Positions 14,952 to 23,144 of a stretch of DNA of 64,000 nucleotides are shown one piece after another. Position 1 is the first letter of the stretch, and every line of letters starts with the position of its first letter. Under the pieces are notes generated by a model. It was given only the letters and a program-made list of their open reading frames with translations. It had not been told where the DNA came from and did no database searches. The stretch spans positions 62,001 through 126,000 of the forward strand of contig NZ_WMBB01000015.1 in assembly GCF_009708175.1 (NCBI RefSeq), written 5' to 3'. A program made the position numbers and the translations under genes. The DNA comes from Nocardia aurantiaca. Lineage in GTDB: Bacteria > Actinomycetota > Actinomycetes > Mycobacteriales > Mycobacteriaceae.

Positions 14952-16066
14952 GGCTGCACCTCGCTGGCGCTCGGCGCAACCGCACCCGAAGGCGCCGTGC
15001 CTGTGATTCGCTCGCTGCGCTCGCTCATTGGGCTGTTCTCCATTGGGCTGGGATTGCTGCTGTCGGTGAGCTCAGCGGATTCCTCTGTGACGCTGAGCAG
15101 GTCGCGCGCCCCCAGCTCCAAGAGCTCACGCGCCAGTGCGCGACCCAGTTCCGCGGCATCCGCGACTGAGCCGACCGCTGAAGCCCGGATCACATCCGAG
15201 CCGTCGATCGCCGCCGCGCAGGCGCGCAGCGACAACTCCTCCACCACCCGGCCGTCGTCGTCGAGCGATTCGACGACCTCGGCCAGCGCACCGATCGGTG
15301 CGGTACAGCCGGCCTCCAGTTCGGCCAGCAACGCCCGCTCCGCGGTGATCGCGGCGCGGGCGCCGAGATCGTCGAGAGCGGACAGGATGGTCACGAGTTC
15401 GGTATCGGCGCTGCGGCATTCGACCGCCAGTGCGCCCTGCGCCGGGGCGGGCAGCATCTGCACCGGTTCGAGCGATTCGGTGACGGCGTCGAGGCGGTCG
15501 ATGCGGGCCAGCCCGGCCCGCGCCACCACGACGGCATCCAGTTCACCGGAAGTGACTTTGGAAAGACGGGTGTCGAGATTGCCGCGCAGAGGCACGATCT
15601 CGATGCCGAGACCGAGCGCCTTCAACTGCGCGGACCGCCGCGGCGCGGAGGTGCCGACCTTCGCGCCCGCGGGCAGCTCACCGAGCACCAGGCCGTCGCG
15701 CGCCACCAGCGCGTCGCGCGGATCCTGGCGGGCCGGGATGGCCGCGATGCAGAAGCGCGGATCCTGCGCGGTCGGCAGATCCTTGTAGGAGTGCACCGCG
15801 ATGTCGACCGTGCCCCCGGCCAATTCCTCGCGCAGCGCCGCGGTGAACACACCCACGCCGATCTTCTGCACGGGATCGGTGGCGTTCTGGTCGCCGGCGG
15901 TCTTCACGATGACCAGCTCGGCCTGCTGACCATTGGCGATGAGGGCGTCGCGCACATGCCCGGCCTGGGTGAGGGCCAGCAGACTGCCACGGGTCCCGAT
16001 GCGCCAGGGCGCCTCGACGGTTCCGCGGACGGTTGTCTCGTTCTCGTGCACCATTGCTCCGGTCAT
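14948..16066 (-). CDS. hemC: Hydroxymethylbilane synthase (porphobilinogen deaminase) HemC
   Basis: 372 residues. Polymerises four porphobilinogens on a dipyrromethane cofactor. Seen: RIGTRGSLLALTQAGHV, VDIAVHSYKDLPT with the catalytic Asp, LGTSAPRR-type KVGTSAPRRSAQL, LPAPAQGALAVECR, and the cofactor cysteine in ELEAGCTAPIGA. The core ends near residue 325. The last 45 residues (from about SVTEESAEL) are an unusual low-complexity tail with PMSERSERITGTAPSGAVAP, encoded by a short repeat-like sequence at 14953-15030. ATG 16066 overlaps the hemA stop (ATGA). The enzyme should be intact; the tail is extra. Confidence 0.93.
   Translation of the reverse strand: MTGAMVHENETTVRGTVEAPWRIGTRGSLLALTQAGHVRDALIANGQQAELVIVKTAGDQNATDPVQKIGVGVFTAALREELAGGTVDIAVHSYKDLPTAQDPRFCIAAIPARQDPRDALVARDGLVLGELPAGAKVGTSAPRRSAQLKALGLGIEIVPLRGNLDTRLSKVTSGELDAVVVARAGLARIDRLDAVTESLEPVQMLPAPAQGALAVECRSADTELVTILSALDDLGARAAITAERALLAELEAGCTAPIGALAEVVESLDDDGRVVEELSLRACAAAIDGSDVIRASAVGSVADAAELGRALARELLELGARDLLSVTEESAELTDSSNPSPMENSPMSERSERITGTAPSGAVAPSASEVQP
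14953..15030. repeat. Repeat-like sequence encoding the hemC C-terminal tail
   Basis: This stretch contains GATTCGCTCGCTGCGCTCGC (15005-15024) and TCGCTGGCGCTCGGCGCAAC (14961-14980). I recognise this GAGCGAGCGCAGCGAGCG type of short palindromic sequence from intergenic regions and gene ends of Nocardia and Rhodococcus. Here it is read in frame as SERSERITGTAPSGAVAPSA and gives the last residues of hemC while abutting the hemD start. The family identity is from memory, not from a search. Confidence 0.45.
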
Positions 16067-17451
16067 GCGGTGTGCCCCTGTTCGTCGCCCGGGTGGGCGG
16101 CGGTGAAGTCGTCGGCCAGCTCGCCCTGCAGGGCGGAGATCTCCATCGGCGCGGCAACCGCTTGTGCCGCACCGGGTTTCAATTCGAAAAGCTCACGCAG
16201 CGCCTCGGCGTAGCTGTCCCCGCCGGGCGTGGACGCCAGCTGTTTGACCCGCACCGTCGGCGCGTGCAGCAGCTTGTCGACCACCCGTCGCACGGTACGG
16301 GCGACCTCCTCCCGTTCCCCGGATTCCAGTCCCGGCAGTCGGGAATCCAGGCGGAGCAGCTCGGCCTCGACCACATCGGCGGCCATCTGGCGTAGCGCGG
16401 CCACGGTCGGGGTGACCTCGGCCATGCGCTGTCCGGCAAGGTATTTCGTGAGTTCGTCGGCGACGATGGTGCGCGCGGCGGCGGTGTCGTCGGCGGCCGC
16501 GCCGGCCGACGGATCACGCTGCAGCGTCTCCATGTCGATCACGGTCACCCCCGGCAGTCCGGCCACCGCGTGGTCCACATCGCGCGGCAGACCGAGGTCG
16601 CAGATGACCAGTTCATCGGCTCTGGTATTGGCCGACAGCGCACGATGCACATCCGCCAGCGTCACCACGGTGCCGACCGCTCCGGTACAGGTGACCACCA
16701 CATCGGCCGCGGCCATGGCCTCGGCCAGCCGGTCCATCTCGATGGCCTCGGCGGCCACGCCGTGCATGGTGGTGGCCGTATGGCCCAGGCGCTGTGCCTT
16801 TTCCAGCGTCCGGTTCACCACGATGATTTTCGCCACCCCGCCGCGAGCCAGCTGCGCCACCGCGAGCCCGCCCATGGCGCCTGCGCCCAGCACCAGCGCG
16901 GTGCGGCCCTCCAACGGGCCCAGCGCTACCCGCGCGCGGTCCAGCGCCACCGACACCACCGACGCGCCCGCGCGGTCGATCCCGGTCTCGGAGTGCACCC
17001 GTTTGCCCACCCGAAGCGCGTGCTGGGCCAGCTCGTGCAGGGTGCGCCCGGCGGCCTGCCGCGCGTCGGAGGCGGCGTAGGCGGCGCGGATCTGGCTGAG
17101 CACCTGCTGCTCGCCCACCACCATGGAGTCCAGGCCCGAGGCCACCGCGAACAGGTGCTCGGCCGCGGCCTCCGCGTAGCGCACGTACGCGTGCTTGGTG
17201 AGCTCCGGCAACGGCAGACCCGAGTGCTCGGTGAGCAGTTCGCCGATCTCGCCCAGCGCCGGGTGGAAGGCGTCGACGACGGCGTAGACCTCGATGCGGT
17301 TGCAGGTGGAGACGATCATCGCCTCGGAGACGTGGCTGGAGGCCAGCATCTTGTCGGTCAGCTTGGGCCGGTCGCTCTCGGTGATGGCGATCTTCTCGAG
17401 CACCGCTACCGGTGCGCTGCGATGCGAGATCCCGACGAGAAGAACACTCAT
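16063..17451 (-). CDS. hemA: Glutamyl-tRNA reductase HemA
   Basis: 462 residues from ATG 17451, which overlaps the rex stop (ATGA). NADPH-dependent reduction of glutamyl-tRNA(Glu) to glutamate-1-semialdehyde, the first committed step of the C5 heme pathway. Seen: VGISHRSAPVAVLEKIA at the N-terminus, the catalytic cysteine in IVSTCNRIEVYAV, GLDSMVVGEQQVLSQIRAAY, the NADPH-binding LVLGAGAMGGLAVAQL, and the C-terminal dimerisation helices. Immediately downstream of rex, the same arrangement as Streptomyces rex-hemACD. The C-terminal 30 residues (LKPGAAQAVAAPM onward) are not conserved. Confidence 0.95.
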   Translation of the reverse strand: MSVLLVGISHRSAPVAVLEKIAITESDRPKLTDKMLASSHVSEAMIVSTCNRIEVYAVVDAFHPALGEIGELLTEHSGLPLPELTKHAYVRYAEAAAEHLFAVASGLDSMVVGEQQVLSQIRAAYAASDARQAAGRTLHELAQHALRVGKRVHSETGIDRAGASVVSVALDRARVALGPLEGRTALVLGAGAMGGLAVAQLARGGVAKIIVVNRTLEKAQRLGHTATTMHGVAAEAIEMDRLAEAMAAADVVVTCTGAVGTVVTLADVHRALSANTRADELVICDLGLPRDVDHAVAGLPGVTVIDMETLQRDPSAGAAADDTAAARTIVADELTKYLAGQRMAEVTPTVAALRQMAADVVEAELLRLDSRLPGLESGEREEVARTVRRVVDKLLHAPTVRVKQLASTPGGDSYAEALRELFELKPGAAQAVAAPMEISALQGELADDFTAAHPGDEQGHTA

Positions 17452-18209
17452 GGCTGGACCACCGCTCCCTTGCTGGTTGTCATCGGTACCCGGGGCATCA
17501 GGCTCCCGGCGGCCGCGCTCATCGCTTCCTCCGCGGCCGATTCCGCGTTGCGGGCCCGCTCGAACGACAGCAGCTGCATCTCCACCGCCAGATCCACCCG
17601 TCGCACCTCGACGGTGGGCGGCGCCTCGAGGGCCGTCGTGGAGAAGCTCAGAACACACTGCAGGCCGGCCTCGACCAGCAGATCGCACACACCTTGCGCG
17701 GCCGCGTCCGGCACCGTGAGGACGGCGATGGTGGGCTGCAGCGCGGCCACGGCATCGGTCAATTCGGCGACATCACGGACGACCAGCCCGCCCACCACCG
17801 AGCCGATCACCGCCGGATCGTTGTCGAACAGCCCGACCATGGCGAAACCGCGGCGACGGAAACCGCCGTAGCCGACCAGCGCCCGGCCCAGATGACCGGC
17901 TCCGATCAGCACCACCCGGTGCCCTTCGGACAGGCCGAGCACATCCTCGATGCGATCGCGCAGCTTGATCACGTCGTAGCCCACGCCGCGAACTCCGTTG
18001 GGGCCGAGGAAGGAAAGATCCTTGCGCAACTTGGCCGAACCGACACCCGCCGCGACAGCCAGTTCCTCACTCGATACGATGGCTACACCGTCGTCGGCGA
18101 GTACGGCGAGCACTCGGAGGTAGGTGGCCAAGCGGGCCACCGTGGCCTGCGGGATGTCCTTCTGCAGAGCCTTGGAGGCGCCAGTCGGCGTCTCGTGCTG
18201 CTCTGTCAC
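17448..18209 (-). CDS. rex: Redox-sensing transcriptional repressor Rex
   Basis: 253 residues. N-terminal winged helix (IPQATVARLATYLRVL, SSEELAVAAGVGSAKLRKDL) followed by a Rossmann domain (VVLIGAGHLGRALVGYGGF) that binds NADH or NAD. FDNDPAVIG and a C-terminal domain-swap helix are present. Rex releases its operator when the NADH/NAD ratio rises. GTG 18209 is the start; the C-terminus beyond about residue 215 is a family-variable tail. First gene of the rex-hemA-hemC-hemD unit, with an operator match at 18370-18387, so autoregulation together with the heme genes is expected. Confidence 0.93.
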   Translation of the reverse strand: MTEQHETPTGASKALQKDIPQATVARLATYLRVLAVLADDGVAIVSSEELAVAAGVGSAKLRKDLSFLGPNGVRGVGYDVIKLRDRIEDVLGLSEGHRVVLIGAGHLGRALVGYGGFRRRGFAMVGLFDNDPAVIGSVVGGLVVRDVAELTDAVAALQPTIAVLTVPDAAAQGVCDLLVEAGLQCVLSFSTTALEAPPTVEVRRVDLAVEMQLLSFERARNAESAAEEAMSAAAGSLMPRVPMTTSKGAVVQP

Positions 18210-18531
18210 GTCGCTTGCGCTCCTCGTCCGGCCGGGGGTGAGTGTCCGGGTTCTTTTGTCGACCCGACGCCGGGAGACCGTCGCGGTCCTTACAGGCGAG
18301 GTCGAGTCAGGTTCAGGGGGTCGCTTCCGCTGCCCGAGAAGGCGGGTTGCGTGCCACCACCGTAACCGCTTGTGAAGCCCTGCACAAAGTCGGTGAATTC
18401 AGTCACTTTGCGGCGGGCTCCAACCCCGGGTTCATTCAACCCTCATCAGCGCGAACCCGCTACGCAACGCGCCGGACGGGATGACCGAAGGGGGCTCGGC
18501 CTCCGAAACCCCGAAAAGCCCGTATCGCACG
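18210..18531. other. Intergenic region upstream of rex
   Basis: A 322-base gap with no gene. It holds the Rex operator at 18370-18387 and must contain the rex promoter. The part from about 18440 to 18531 follows the minus-strand glutaredoxin-like gene and shows no clear hairpin. Nothing else is recognised. Confidence 0.5.
18370..18387. promoter_or_regulatory. Rex operator (ROP)
   Basis: TTGTGAAGCCCTGCACAA is an 18-base inverted repeat with one mismatched pair, matching the Rex consensus TTGTGAA, four bases, TTCACAA. It lies about 160 bases upstream of the rex start. In Streptomyces the equivalent site controls rex-hemACD; the same wiring is inferred here. Confidence 0.8.
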
Positions 18532-18801
18532 TTATTTCGCGAGGTCGGCGCGCAGGCGCGGCTCGTCCACGTCGAAATAGCTGTGCTCGCGTCCGTCGAG
18601 CAGGACCACCGGCAGCCGGTCCCCGTATTCGGCGCGCAGACCCGGATCGGTGGCGGCGGCCACGTCCACGTCGACGGTGTCCACTTCGATGCCGAACTCG
18701 GCGCAGATCGGCCGCAATTGTTCCAGCGCCGTGTGGCACAGACCGCAGCCGCTGCGGGTCAACAGAGTCACAGCATGTGTGGAATCGCTCATAGCCACCA
18801 T
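18532..18801 (-). CDS. Glutaredoxin-like thiol-disulfide protein
   Basis: 89 residues. LLTRSGCGLCHTALEQL carries a CxxC redox motif (CGLC) at the N-terminal end of the first helix. The thioredoxin-like fold continues with VDTVDVDV, a cis-Pro segment RLPVVLLDG and a short C-terminal helix. This matches the DUF836/glutaredoxin-like family found next to hemA in mycobacteria (Rv0508 from memory). ATG 18801 has GGGGAG seven bases upstream; ATG 18792 (MSDSTHA) is an alternative. Substrate unknown. Confidence 0.88.
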   Translation of the reverse strand: MVAMSDSTHAVTLLTRSGCGLCHTALEQLRPICAEFGIEVDTVDVDVAAATDPGLRAEYGDRLPVVLLDGREHSYFDVDEPRLRADLAK

Positions 18802-18894
18802 CTAACAACTCCCCGATATGTCGTTCGCCGTCTACGTTCAGGACATCCCCGGGCGTTACTGTGGACTTGTTCGCGCTAACAGGCGGAGGTACTG

Positions 18895-19929
18895 GTGCCG
18901 GAACGTTCGAAAGAGCAGGGGACGGGCTTCATCGCGGGACGATTCGGTGAATTCCCGGCGCGTTGGGGTCAGGGCCTGCAGGACCTGCAGGACCAGTTCA
19001 CGCGCATCACCCGCAGTCCGTTCGGTCCGAGCGAAGAAGAGGTCCGCGCCAATCTGGCCGGGGAGGCCAGCGCCGACGCCGCCATCGCTCTGCACGATGC
19101 CGAACTCGCCCTGCGGCACGACGGCGAGACCCCGCCTCCCGCCATTGCCCGTGACCTCACCGCCGCGGCCTTCTTCGATGTCGACAACACCATGGTGCAG
19201 GGCGCGTCGATCGTGCACTTCGCGCGCGGGCTGGCCACGCGCAAATACTTCAAGACCTCCGACCTGGTCGATATGGCGTGGAAGCAGGTCAAATTCCGGG
19301 TGACCGGCAAGGAGAGTCACTCGGACATGGCCTCCGGCAAGGAGAAGGCGCTGTCCTTCATCGCGGGCCGTCCCACCGCCGAACTCGCCGCGCTGGGCGA
19401 GGAGATCTACGACGAGATCATCGCCGACAAGATCTGGCCGGGCACCCGGGCGCTGGCTCAGATGCACCTGGACGCGGGCCAGCAGGTCTGGCTCGTGACC
19501 GCCACGCCGGTGGAGTTGGCGCAGGTCATCGCCAAGCGGCTGGGCCTGACCGGCGCGCTGGGCACGGTCGCGGAGAGCGAGGACGGCGTGTTCACCGGCC
19601 GCCTGGTCGGCGACATCCTGCACGGGCTGGGCAAGGCGCACGCGGTGCGCACCCTGGCCATTCGCGAGGGCTTGAACCTCAAGCGCTGCACCGCCTATTC
19701 CGACAGCCACAATGACGTGCCCATGCTGTCGCTGGTCGGTACCGCGGTGGCCATCAACCCCGACGCGGATCTGCGCGAGGTCGCCAAGAACCGCGGCTGG
19801 GAGATCCGCGACTTCCGCACCGGCCGCAAGGCCGCCAAAGTCGGTGTGCCCACGGCCCTCGCGCTCGGCGCGGCCGGTGGCGCGGCGGCCGCGGTGCTCT
19901 CGCGCAAGCGCGAAGCGAAGGCCAGCTGA
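18895..19929 (+). CDS. HAD-superfamily IB hydrolase (SerB-like phosphatase)
   Basis: 344 residues. HAD motifs: FFDVDNTMVQG (nucleophile Asp95 and Asp97), VTATP (motif II) and YSDSHNDVPML (motif IV acids). Subfamily IB is the phosphoserine phosphatase type. A non-conserved, charged N-terminus of about 85 residues precedes the domain, and a small Ala/Gly-rich hydrophobic C-terminus (ALGAAGGAAAAVL) may touch the membrane. GTG 18895 follows GGAGG five bases away. The place beside the acyltransferase and the HemA-linked glutaredoxin matches my memory of Rv0505c (SerB1). Whether the substrate is phosphoserine or a lipid phosphate is not resolved; the nearby acyltransferase keeps a lipid role open. 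Confidence 0.88.
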   Translation: MPERSKEQGTGFIAGRFGEFPARWGQGLQDLQDQFTRITRSPFGPSEEEVRANLAGEASADAAIALHDAELALRHDGETPPPAIARDLTAAAFFDVDNTMVQGASIVHFARGLATRKYFKTSDLVDMAWKQVKFRVTGKESHSDMASGKEKALSFIAGRPTAELAALGEEIYDEIIADKIWPGTRALAQMHLDAGQQVWLVTATPVELAQVIAKRLGLTGALGTVAESEDGVFTGRLVGDILHGLGKAHAVRTLAIREGLNLKRCTAYSDSHNDVPMLSLVGTAVAINPDADLREVAKNRGWEIRDFRTGRKAAKVGVPTALALGAAGGAAAAVLSRKREAKAS

Positions 19930-19997
19930 TTGCACGAATGGATTTGCCGAATCCCATTCGGCCTCAAAACATTCATTCGAATCATGCCACGGCGAGA

Positions 19998-20113
19998 ACT
20001 GATTTGGTGAGGCCTCGGTAACTCGCCGGGTACGACCGAAATGGGTTGGGCACCCGACCGCTCGCACGGGCGCCCAACGTCAACGGCTACGGCTGCCCGC
20101 TGAAGTCTCGGAG
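19998..20113. repeat. Dispersed 3'-end repeat, copy A
   Basis: About 116 bases directly abutting the stop of the minus-strand acyltransferase gene. Plus-strand landmarks in order: ACTGATTT, CGGGTACG, CGACCG, CAACGGCT, GCTGAAG. The same landmarks in the same order occur at 34163-34274 and 41787-41909, and inverted at 59352-59470. Copy A is the most diverged of the plus-strand set in its left third. No transposase, terminal repeat or target duplication is visible. Confidence 0.7.
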
Positions 20114-21133
20114 CTAGCCAGTGAACGGATTACGGCGCTTGATCAGATTCTTGTACAGCGTCCCCTGAATGGTTTCGCGCACCTGATCGGTGACTTCGAA
20201 CATCGTCATCGGATCATCCGCGTCGGCGGGTTCGTATCCCGCGGTCGAAATCGGTTCGCCGAATTCGATGTACCACTTGGACGGGAACGGAATCGCGCCC
20301 AGCGGACCCAGATGCGGGAACAGTGGCGTCACCGGGAAATACGGAATGCCCAGCAGCCGCGCCAGCGGCTTGAGATCGGCCAGCTTCGGATAGATCTCCT
20401 CCGAACCCACAATGGAGCACGGAATGATCGGCACGCCGGTTCGCACCGCCGCCGACACGAAGCCGCCACGACCGAAACGCTGCAGCTTGTACCGGTCCCC
20501 GTACGGCTTGCCGATGCCCTTGTAGCCCTCGGGGAACACACCCGCGACTTCGCCCGCGCGCAAGAGCCTTTCGGCATCGGCCGGGCAGGCCAGGGTGTGG
20601 CCGGCCTTGCGGGCCAGGCCGCCGATGACCGGCGTCTCGAAGACCAGATCGGCGGCCAGGAGGCGCAGCACGCGCTGCTTGGGATGGCGGTCGTGCACGG
20701 CCAGCTGCAGCATCAGCCCGTCCAGCGGCACCGTGCCCGCGTGGTTGGCCACGATCAGCGCGCCGCCCACCTCCGGAATATTCTCGATGCCCGACACCTC
20801 GACCCGAAACCACAGCTCCGACAGCGGCCGCAGTATCGGCAGGATGACCGATTCGAGAAGATGCTCGTCCAAACCGAATTCGTCGATCTGATAGTCGCCG
20901 GTGAGACGACGGCGCGCGAAATCGGCGGTGTAGCGGACCCCGTCCGCAACGGTGCCCCGAATCAGCTCCCCCAGCGACTTGGGCTCGCGTGCTTCGGCTT
21001 CGGCGAGCCGATCGGTCAGCGAGGTCACCGGGGTGAGCGCCGGCTCCCCCGCCGGCCACACCCGAGGCGGGCGACTGTGCCGCGCCTCGAAATCCACGTC
21101 GTGAAGTCGAATCACCTTCGCTACATCACTCAT
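20114..21133 (-). CDS. Lysophospholipid/glycerolphosphate acyltransferase family protein
   Basis: 339 residues. PlsC-type fold: IVANHAGTVPLDGLML (block I His, with wider spacing to Asp than HX4D), HTLACPADAERLLRAGEVAG, FPEGYKGIGKPYGDRYKLQR (block III) and VPIIPCSIVGSEE (block IV). About 100 residues precede the domain. ATG 21133 overlaps the stop of the epimerase-like gene (ATGA), so the two are coupled. This pair matches my memory of Rv0501-Rv0502. A role in membrane or mycolate-containing lipid acylation is inferred. The acyl substrate is unknown. Confidence 0.88.
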   Translation of the reverse strand: MSDVAKVIRLHDVDFEARHSRPPRVWPAGEPALTPVTSLTDRLAEAEAREPKSLGELIRGTVADGVRYTADFARRRLTGDYQIDEFGLDEHLLESVILPILRPLSELWFRVEVSGIENIPEVGGALIVANHAGTVPLDGLMLQLAVHDRHPKQRVLRLLAADLVFETPVIGGLARKAGHTLACPADAERLLRAGEVAGVFPEGYKGIGKPYGDRYKLQRFGRGGFVSAAVRTGVPIIPCSIVGSEEIYPKLADLKPLARLLGIPYFPVTPLFPHLGPLGAIPFPSKWYIEFGEPISTAGYEPADADDPMTMFEVTDQVRETIQGTLYKNLIKRRNPFTG

Positions 21134-22212
21134 TGGTGTGCTCCCGTCCCGGCCCCGAGCAGGCCGAGAAGTTTGTTCTCTGCGGCGTCGATCCACATGG
21201 GATCGATCACGGGCCGCAACGCTGCGCCCCCTATGAAGTCGTCGAATGCCTGTACCGTGGTCCAGCGCGGCTGGAAGCCGAGTTCGGTGCGCATTCGGGT
21301 GGTGTCCAGACCACACCCGAAATGGAAGTAGTCGATTTGCTCCGCGGTGAACTCCCGCATGACCGGGCCCATCACGGTGCGCCCGACGGTGCGGAAAACC
21401 GCGTACGGGACCGGCAATTCGACCCGCCCGGCCCGGCGGATCGCCTGCGACAGCGCCATCGCGCCGTCACCGGCCACGTTGTAGGTCCCGCCCGGGGCCG
21501 TCATGGCCCCGTGGACGAGGGCGGCGATGCCGTCCTCCTCGTGCAACAGCTGCAGGCGCGGATCGCGCCCCAGGATGGTGGGCGTGATCGGCGAACGGAA
21601 ATACTGCACACCGCGTTTGGCCAACTGCGGACCCACGATGGGCGGGAAACGCAGAATGGCCGCCGAGATATCCGGACGCCGTCGCGCGAGCCCGCGGACG
21701 AAGCCCTCCACCTCGATCATGTCCCGCGCGAACCAGCCGCGCGGTGGCGTGCGCGCGCTCATTTCCTCGGTGAACTTCACCGGGTCCTTGGCACTGCACC
21801 CGTAGACGGCGGAAGATGACCGCACCACCACCCGCCGCACGCTGGAAGCCTTGCGGCACACCGCGAACAGCTGCATGGCGCCGAGGACGTTCATGTCCTT
21901 CATGGCGGGCCGGCCGCCACCGGAGGGAGGGCGCGACAGCGCCGCGGGATGCACCACCGTATCCACCTGATTTCCGTCGATAACCTTGCGGATCAATGGA
22001 TTTCGTATATCGGCGCGCACGAACTCGGCGCGACCCATGCGGCGCAGCAGCTCCCGGCTGGGCTGTTTGGCGTCCACGGCGATGATGCGTTCGACGGCCG
22101 GGTCGGCAGCCAGTCGGGCCACCACGTTGCCGCCGAAGAACCGGCTCGCACCGGTCACCATCACCACCTTGGGCGCCTGCCCGTCCCGAGTCCCTGCCAC
22201 TCCGGATCCCAC
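21130..22212 (-). CDS. NAD-dependent epimerase/dehydratase-like protein (atypical extended SDR)
   Basis: 360 residues. The nucleotide-binding site is VVMVTGASRFFGGNVV, with AVDAKQPS after the second strand. VRSSSAVYG keeps the Ser/Thr region. The segment where a YxxxK pair is expected reads GWFARDMIEVEG, with Phe and no Lys at the spacing, so normal SDR chemistry is doubtful. It is named GalE2 in mycobacteria by similarity only. GTG 22212 is taken as the start; the first residues (MGSGVAGTRDGQ) are not conserved. Coupled to the acyltransferase downstream, which suggests a joint role in lipid or cell-envelope metabolism (inference). Confidence 0.85.
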   Translation of the reverse strand: MGSGVAGTRDGQAPKVVMVTGASRFFGGNVVARLAADPAVERIIAVDAKQPSRELLRRMGRAEFVRADIRNPLIRKVIDGNQVDTVVHPAALSRPPSGGGRPAMKDMNVLGAMQLFAVCRKASSVRRVVVRSSSAVYGCSAKDPVKFTEEMSARTPPRGWFARDMIEVEGFVRGLARRRPDISAAILRFPPIVGPQLAKRGVQYFRSPITPTILGRDPRLQLLHEEDGIAALVHGAMTAPGGTYNVAGDGAMALSQAIRRAGRVELPVPYAVFRTVGRTVMGPVMREFTAEQIDYFHFGCGLDTTRMRTELGFQPRWTTVQAFDDFIGGAALRPVIDPMWIDAAENKLLGLLGAGTGAHQ

Positions 22213-22325
22213 TCGCAGCCCCCATTTCTTGTTATTCCCGCGCTCCAGAGTAACCGGCCAGTAGGTGCCATCCGAAGGGTATTAACCAGGATCTAACGAT
22301 GAGTTCCATCACCCGAAAAAAACGA

Positions 22326-22352
22326 AAGCCCGTCACCGACGGTGACGGGCTT
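22326..22352 (-). terminator. Rho-independent terminator after the Lys/Arg-rich small protein gene
   Basis: A 12-base perfect stem (22326-22337 with 22341-22352) with a three-base loop. On the minus strand it is followed by TTTCGTTTTTTTC, one of the few classical T-tracts in the window. Confidence 0.9.
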
Positions 22353-22371
22353 CCAGCTACGACGCGGCGGC

Positions 22372-22473
22372 TTACTTGCCGAGTTTACGACGCTGAACAC
22401 GCGTGCGGCGAAGCAGCTTGCGGTGCTTCTTCTTCGACATGCGCTTGCGGCGCTTCTTGATCACAGAACCCAT
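22372..22473 (-). CDS. AURKAIP1/COX24-domain micro-protein
   Basis: 33 residues: [20 protein letters not shown] and then [13 protein letters not shown]. Almost entirely basic. The motif [16 protein letters not shown] is the AURKAIP1/COX24 domain, found in mitochondrial ribosome-associated proteins and in very short actinobacterial proteins (Rv0500B from memory; also described as bS22/mL38-like ribosomal associates in mycobacteria). A ribosomal role is therefore likely. ATG 22473 is the natural start. It has its own strong terminator. Confidence 0.92.
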
Positions 22474-22669
22474 AGGGTTGTTCCTCGCGTTCTCTCGGGT
22501 CATCCCCGCCTCCGCGGGGTGCACACTGTCTGACCCTGCACAGTCCCTACCCGATACGGGCCGAATGGACCCGGCGGCACCACCGGCACGTACAGGATGC
22601 CGGTCCATGCTACCGGGCCACTCTCCGGCGAACGAAACGGGTAGGGGCCGATCGGTTTATCCGGGCTAA

Positions 22670-22915
22670 CTACCCCGCATCGAAGTAGGACGTCTCCAGA
22701 TAGTCGTGCACCGCCTTGGCGTGCACTCGGAAGGAACGCCCCACCCGCACCGCGGGCAGCTCTCCCGAATGCACCAGCCGGTACACCGTCATTTTGGATA
22801 CCCGCATCAGATTCGCGACCTCGGCGACGGTGAGGAACTGAGTACCTCCGCCGATGACGGATCCCGCGGTGATTGGGCTGTTTCCTGACCTCGCTTGGCT
22901 GTTTCCAGACATCAT
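22670..22915 (-). CDS. Excisionase/BldC-type helix-turn-helix DNA-binding protein
   Basis: About 81 residues from ATG 22915. The core FLTVAEVANLMRVSKMTVYR is a MerR/excisionase-type helix-turn-helix, followed by LVHSGELPAVRVGRSFRVH, the wing that contacts the minor groove. The family includes Streptomyces BldC and mycobacterial Rv0500A. There is no phage context here; it is a chromosomal regulator between proC and the COX24-like gene. ATG 22912 and an upstream in-frame region to 22978 are alternatives; GGAGG lies 11 bases before 22915. The targets are unknown. Confidence 0.9.
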   Translation of the reverse strand: MMSGNSQARSGNSPITAGSVIGGGTQFLTVAEVANLMRVSKMTVYRLVHSGELPAVRVGRSFRVHAKAVHDYLETSYFDAG

Positions 22916-23144
22916 TGCGCCACTGACCTCCGGCACGTCCGCGCCGCCGGCTTCCCCACCGGCGGAACAGACACGCACGTGCTCCTTGAAGCTTAGCGGG
23001 ACCAGTGGGATTGCTGCGACGGGTGTGAGAAATCAGCCTTTGCTGTGGCGAGTCGGCCTTCGGCAGCAAACTAGCAACCGAGCAGTATTGGAAAGCCGCG
23101 GGAAGACCGGAGGCGTGGCGAGCGCGATCGCCACACCATCAACG

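Noticed and set aside
12831..15788. Very long plus-strand open frame (985 codons)
   Set aside because: It lies antisense to hemD and hemC, with His/Arg/Gly-rich content typical of a GC-skewed shadow frame.
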